From: Aegilops tauschii subsp. strangulata
Lineage: Eukaryota > Streptophyta > Magnoliopsida > Poales > Poaceae
Assembly: GCF_002575655.3 (NCBI RefSeq)
Contig: NC_053037.3
Coordinates: 207,375,743-207,439,742, forward strand
Length of the DNA stretch: 64,000 nucleotides
Direction: 5' to 3'
Shown: positions 59,901 through 64,000 of the stretch, one piece after another
How positions within the stretch are numbered: position 1 is the first letter of the stretch
How the letters are laid out: each line of letters begins with the position of its first letter
Program-made: the position numbers and the translations under genes
Notes under the pieces: model-generated
Seen by the model: the letters and a program-made list of their open reading frames with translations, nothing else
Databases searched by the model: none
What the model was told of the DNA's origin: nothing

Positions 59901-60348
59901 AATTCTTTTTTCCACTTCAGGGAATAATTCTATGCATCACCTTCCCTAAGGTGCCTCATTGTGGAATCATGGCAGTTAACTCCTTGCTACCTCGTGACCG
60001 AGCGTGGAATTTTTGCCTACCAAATTGAGCCATCGCCATCTGTTTCCTTTAACCCTTGATGTGTGTCTTGTGTCTCAGTTCAAGAGGCGTTCTTTCGTCT
60101 CACTCCATGAGTTGATCTTGAGTTGCTCGACCCTTGAGAGGATCGATTCCTGTAGAGTTTCTTCTATCATCAATGTGTTGGACACAGATCTCGAAAGCAA
60201 GGATGTCAAGATCAACATGATGCAAGCAATCAACGTCCTTATGAAGTGCAATCTGGATCGTGAAGATTGTGTCGGCCTTATGTCCCCTCTATCTTCTTAC
60301 CTCACATCTTGAATCTCGGGACGAGATTCTTGTTTAGTGGGGGTGAGT
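56934..60348 (+). mobile_element. Family X internal region with heavily decayed pol
   Basis: It begins with a primer site one base off the initiator tRNA-Met type (TTGGAATCAGAGC from 56,938) and ends in GTGGGGGTGAG before the 3' LTR. From about 58,345 gypsy pol shows through in broken form: ILSMGWLLNHHPKIDHA (protease tail), QQLGELEDESLIHLV and LKKDG (RT start), then DLSMGYCQIK, KPLIDLFKDKKFF (RNase H entry), and at the very end a worn integrase tail. Stops occur every few dozen codons and conserved catalytic residues are gone. No gag is recognised in 56,950-58,300. The element is long dead, although its LTRs are well kept. Confidence 0.7.
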
Positions 60349-60360
60349 AGTCACAGCCCT
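60349..60360 (+). repeat. First 12 bases of the family X 3' LTR
   Basis: AGTCACAGCCCT corresponds to TGTCACAGCCCT at 40,800 on the minus strand, with the first T changed. The Tat-lineage element interrupts here. GCCCT (60,356-60,360) would be its target site; the other copy lies outside the window. Confidence 0.7.
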
Positions 60361-61278
60361 TGTCAGTGCAACAAACCCTGGGTCTATTGCCCAGATTGTG
60401 CATAGGCACGAGAACAAGATTGAAGCACCAACCCAAGTCAAAGTACAAGGAACCAAGAGATTCGAAGGACCAACATGCAGATCAGAGGGACCAAGACCAA
60501 ACCAGAGAAGCAGGATATCGCCAAGAGAAAGGCCTCCTTTGTCGGGCAGGTGAGACCGGCAAGGGGCGAGGCCACCCCCAGAAGCAAGTGACCAAAGCAC
60601 CTCGGCAGGGCCCGCCGGGGCTCACGGAAGCAAAACCACCTCACCAACCACTCAACCACGACCCACGTCGTCGATCAGTGCGGTGTCAAGCCGCAAAGTT
60701 ACCGAGCGGCAGTCATTCGCCACATGGCTGCCTCTCCTTACAGGAAAAACCCACAGGTGACACCTGTCCTGTGATGTGTCAAGCAAGCAGGTGTGGAGCT
60801 GGCTAGATAGCCCGGCAAGCCTTGCCGGGCAATCAGTGATGTGACACTAAGAGATGCATTTAATGCGCCCTGCCAGCCCACAGAGTTAGGTATGATAGCA
60901 CTTTTTGCTATCATATCAGTGCATAATGACTACTTTGCCATTGTGGTGACCCCTGGACCTATAAAAGGAGGCCCATGGCAACCATAGAAAGGGTTAGAAG
61001 GTTGGATAACGCACCCCCATACGCGCGTAGTCGCTGCTGCCCCAAGGCAACCCCTGCCGGGCAAGTGTACTATGCTCCGCCACCCCCTTTTTCACCATCA
61101 ATCCACCAAAGCAGGAGTAGGGTTTTATGCCTCACGGTGGCCCGAACCTGGGTAAATTGCTTATGTGATTCATGTCGCGCTGCCCCACGCTCATCTGCTC
61201 TTTGTGCAACGCGGCTCCCTTCTGCCGAACCAGCAAGGGGCCTCCTGGTCCCATAGGTGGCCGTGGTTTCCTGCGACA
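60361..61278 (+). repeat. 5' LTR of the Tat-lineage element
   Basis: TGTCAGTGCAAC ... CCTGCGACA, 918 bases. A TATA box (TATAAAAGG) starts at 60,960. Repeated GCCGGGC / GCCCGGC motifs occur at 60,811-60,830. Confidence 0.75.
60960..60968 (+). promoter_or_regulatory. LTR TATA box
   Basis: TATAAAAGG is a near-consensus plant TATA box about 320 bases before the LTR end. Confidence 0.7.
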
Positions 61279-61282
61279 TCTT

Positions 61283-61301
61283 TGGCGCGCCAGGTAGGGG
61301 G
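61283..61301 (+). other. Primer binding site of the Tat-lineage element
   Basis: TGGCGCGCCAGGTAGGGGG follows the LTR end by four bases and is the form usual in grass Tat-lineage elements. I cannot name the tRNA with certainty. Confidence 0.7.
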
Positions 61302-61378
61302 CTCGCTTGTGCAAATCTGAAGGCGTGCGCAGCGTGTTGACTTCATCACCATCTTTTTCTTCGACGACGCCATCGACC

Positions 61379-63480
61379 ATGGCGCCCAAGAAGAAACGAG
61401 GCCCTCCTGCTCACCCATCTACTTCGAAGGCTCCGCCGCCCGCGACCTCTAGCGCTGTGGGGGTGCGGAGGCACGTGGGGGCGCGGACGCTGCTGGGGAT
61501 GTGGTCTGAGCAGGCGGCACCGTCACCACCTCCCTCGCAGCCGATGCAGGAGCAGGAGATACCGGAGGAGAGTAGAATCAGCAACATCCCGATGGTCATG
61601 CTCCCCAAGGTATGGGAGAGGGGGTTACTCCATCTGCGCCCCTCTCCCCCACCGACGGGCACAGCCACAACAATGACACTCGGACCAGGGCGAACCGCGC
61701 CCTCCGGCAACCCCCACCACGGGCGCCGTCATTGCGTGTGCACCTCCCCTAGGACGGACGACCAAGCCGCTGCGCCCAACGGAGCCGCTGGCCCTCGAGT
61801 GCCTTCGCCACACCACATCTAGGTGGTCGCCCCGCAGCGACAGCGGGGGCGCAGTACTACCGCCACTGGCACCGTCAGAAGCCGCGCGACGGTACGATCG
61901 ACTTCATCGACATCCATGCCAAGCACAGCCTCGGAGGCCATGGAGCGAGCTCTGCTGCTGCTGAGGTTTCCGCCCGCAGCCGAGCAGATGGACAAATGGC
62001 GTGCCACCATCTAGAGTCTGCTCGGTTTCGCCAAAGCTGGGGGCTCACGGCGAGCTGGCCCACCACGACCTCCCCAAGCGACGGCAACAACTCGTGCTGC
62101 TGATCATATGGAAGGGGCCATCCCGACGGTGCAGTCCCCACCATGGCAGCCAGCGCGAGTGCAACAGAATCAAGATCACGACGACGCCTCGATGGCCTCT
62201 TCTAACCCTCGAGTACGTCCAGGCCGACGTCGAGCCCCGGAAGATGGGCGGAGAGGAGACACGCCCGTCGTCATCGAGCAGCGCCGCGACGACCTTCGCC
62301 GGACCGACGGGTACGACGGCCTCAACATTGACGAGCCTGCGCTCGGTGTTGGCTGGTGCCTACCTTTCAAGGTTGGTGCCCTTCCTTTACACGAGAGTTG
62401 TGGCGAGTCCGTTGGCCGTCCGTTCGCACATTCAAGCCAGAGATACCTAAGAAGTATGACGGGAGGCTGCACCCGGGAGAGTTCCTGAGCATGTACACCA
62501 TCGCTGTTCAGGCTGCCGGGGGAAGAGATGAGAAAGTGTCGTCCAACTACTTCCCTTTGGCCGTCAAATCCAATGTGAGGTCTTGGCTGATGCACCTACC
62601 GGAGAACTCCATTTCGTCGTGGGTTGACCTGTGCCACGAGTTCATTGGCGCCTTCACTGGCGATCATTAAGAACCCAGCAGGCCCAACGATTTGCAGCTT
62701 CTCCAACAGAAGGAAGGAGAAACCCTCCGTAAGTATTTACAGAGATTCAGCAAAGTTCATAGAAATATCCCAAATTTTCGTCCGACAGCCGTGATAGCTG
62801 CCTTCCCGTCCAATGTGTGCAACCGTCGTATCTGTTACAAGATGAACGTGCGGTTTCCCAAGACTATGAATGAGCTTTACACGTTAGTGGATAAGTGTGC
62901 TCGGATGGAGGAGGGAAGGAGGTTGCCGGAAGAGGAAGATTGTGCCAACGTTCATTCAGAGGATGAGGATGACTCAACTATTCAGAAGAAGAGCAAGAAG
63001 CGTAGTAAGAAGCGAAAAGATAAGGCAGTGATGACTATTGAAGGCCAAAGCCGAGGCCCCCGGCAAGGAAGCTGCCGTGTGCACTGACTGCCGTGAAGCC
63101 GCTGCTGCCGACAAAGCCGGGAAAGGTGATGTGCTGTACTGCAAGATTCATCGGACCAAGGGCCACGACCTTCAAGAATGTTACCAAGTTGATCAGCTTG
63201 TCAAAAAATAGGGAGCATAATATGAGAAGGGTGACAAGGAAATAGGTCAGAATGTTGCTGGCAGTAAGGGCCAGGGTGGTGAAGTAAACCGCCCCGGCAA
63301 ACCCTTTCGGAGTCAAGGAAAGCCCTCCAGAGGTCGAGAGAAGGAAACCTGTGAAGATGAAAGTGATGGAGGGGATGAAGCAGAAACCAGTGAGCAAGAG
63401 TTTCAGAAGTCCACAGATGCCCTGTACATTGACGGAGGTGCATCTTTGCACACTTCTCACCGCCAACTCAAACGGTGGGC
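61379..63480 (+). pseudogene. gag of the Tat-lineage element, frameshifted
   Basis: It likely starts MAPKKKRGPPAHPSTSK at 61,379. The proline-rich head breaks down by about 61,650. The capsid region is clear at 62,440-62,670 (PKKYDGRLHPGEFLSMYTIA, YFPLAVKSNVRSWLMHLPEN, SWVDLCHEFIGAF), then a TAA at 62,668. It continues at 62,692 (LLQQKEGETLRKYLQRFSKV) with a basic stretch (KKSKKRSKKRKDK). A zinc-finger-like YCKIHRTKGHDLQECYQV is readable at 63,130-63,190. Gag packages the RNA genome. At least three frame breaks make it non-functional. Confidence 0.8.
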
Positions 63481-63598
63481 ATGAGAGGTCAATGTCGTGG
63501 AACCAGCGCCAGAGACCCGGAAGCCGCTCAAATGGTCCCGTACGCCCATCATCTTTGACGAGGAGGACCATCCTAGTCGTACTACCGCAGTTTGATGT

Positions 63599-63940
63599 TT
63601 GCCGTTGTTGGTCTCCCCAATAATCTGCAACCTCAAGGTCACAAAGATGTTAGTGGACGGCGGGGCCGGGTTGAATCTGATTTCCCCGACAGTCATCAGC
63701 AAGATTCAGATAGGAAAAGATGAGCTAGAGGCTACCCACACGTTTCAAGAAATTAATCCGGGCAGGAGCCATCCCAAGGGAAAGATCACTTTGCCGGTAA
63801 CGTTTAGGGGAGAAATGATTTACCGGACTGAGAGGATTGTGTTTGATGTGGTTGATCTCCCCCTGCCATACAATGGGATTCTTGGACGCTCGGCCTTGGC
63901 TAAGTTCATGGCGGCATCCCACTATGCCTACAATACCTGA
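63599..63940 (+). pseudogene. Protease region of the Tat-lineage element
   Basis: The frame has KMLVDGGAGLNLISPTVISK (the DGGAG active-site form of this lineage), TFRGEMIYRTERIVFDVVDL, and the flap or tail motif YNGILGRSALAKFMAASHYA. It ends at TGA 63,938-63,940 because of an apparent one-base loss; the following MPGPLGVITIP reading lies in another frame. The protease would cut the polyprotein. Confidence 0.8.
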
Positions 63941-64000
63941 AGATGCCTGGGCCACTGGGAGTCATCACAATACCAATCAGATGAGAAAGATGCAATTATT

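Larger units (their letters stand above)
60361..64000 (+). mobile_element. Tat-lineage Ty3/gypsy element, 5' part, runs off the window
   Basis: The 5' LTR (60,361-61,278), a primer site TGGCGCGCCAGGTAGGGGG and Tat-type gag and protease are present. Frameshifts and stops in gag and after the protease show it is defective. RT, RNase H and integrase would lie to the right. Confidence 0.85.

Noticed and set aside
1..64000. Window as a mitochondrial chromosome contig
   Set aside because: Complete LTR retrotransposons with 5-bp target duplications, a spliced nuclear gene fragment and thousands of bases of nested gypsy DNA show a nuclear context.
1..64000. CRISPR array, bacterial operon or defence system
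   Set aside because: No spaced direct repeats with unique spacers and no prokaryotic genes other than organellar ones are visible; the window is a plant nuclear one.

Overview
This is a nuclear window from a large-genome grass, most likely a Triticeae species (wheat, Aegilops or barley type). Four nested LTR retrotransposon insertions have visible boundaries (three with both target-site copies), and the LTR and PBS types are ones common in Triticeae. A long block of organellar DNA sits between them. No complete, ordinary nuclear gene is present. The only nuclear gene material is a minus-strand fragment of a fatty acyl-CoA reductase gene at the left edge (1-715), whose fourth exon carries an in-frame stop.

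Region 1, about 2,000-14,873 and 25,808-29,003, is mitochondrial DNA inserted in the nucleus (a NUMT). It holds rps7 (open), rpl16 (open), rps3 (two exons and a group II intron, with two frameshifts), a plastid-type trnC-GCA, the 5' end of atp8, plastid-type rpl14 and rps8 remnants, and ccmFC exon 1 with most of its group II intron. Introns are kept and ccmFC codons look unedited, so the transfer went through DNA. Inside this block lies a fused LINE/copia scrap (about 5,000-6,725). The NUMT is split by a Ty3/gypsy chromovirus of Tekay type (14,874-25,807, target site ATAAC). That element has 2.7-kb LTRs, an extra ORF before gag, and a gag-pol frame broken by two stop codons.

Region 2, 29,004-60,360, is built from a gypsy family with LTRs of about 4.1 kb, called family X here. 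A minus-strand LTR joins the NUMT at 29,004. It is followed by a short internal remnant, a second and more divergent minus LTR, and then a head-to-head plus-strand copy whose pol is heavily decayed. Two Athila-lineage elements have inserted into X LTRs. One is a gag-protease-only, Sabrina-like element on the minus strand (30,025-37,863, target site CAGGG). The other is a pol-bearing but broken element on the plus strand (45,214-55,551, target site AGCGC) with a small extra ORF after pol. The two share 3' untranslated sequence and a GC-rich palindromic module just upstream of the LTR TATA box. A third kind of copy of that module, with its own TATA, lies just before the extra ORF.

Region 3, 60,361-64,000, is the left part of a Tat-lineage gypsy element inserted 12 bases into the 3' LTR of the plus-strand X copy. 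Its gag and protease are frameshifted, and it runs off the window.

The order of events can be read from the nesting: the NUMT came before the Tekay-type insertion, and the X copies came before the Athila-lineage and Tat-lineage insertions.
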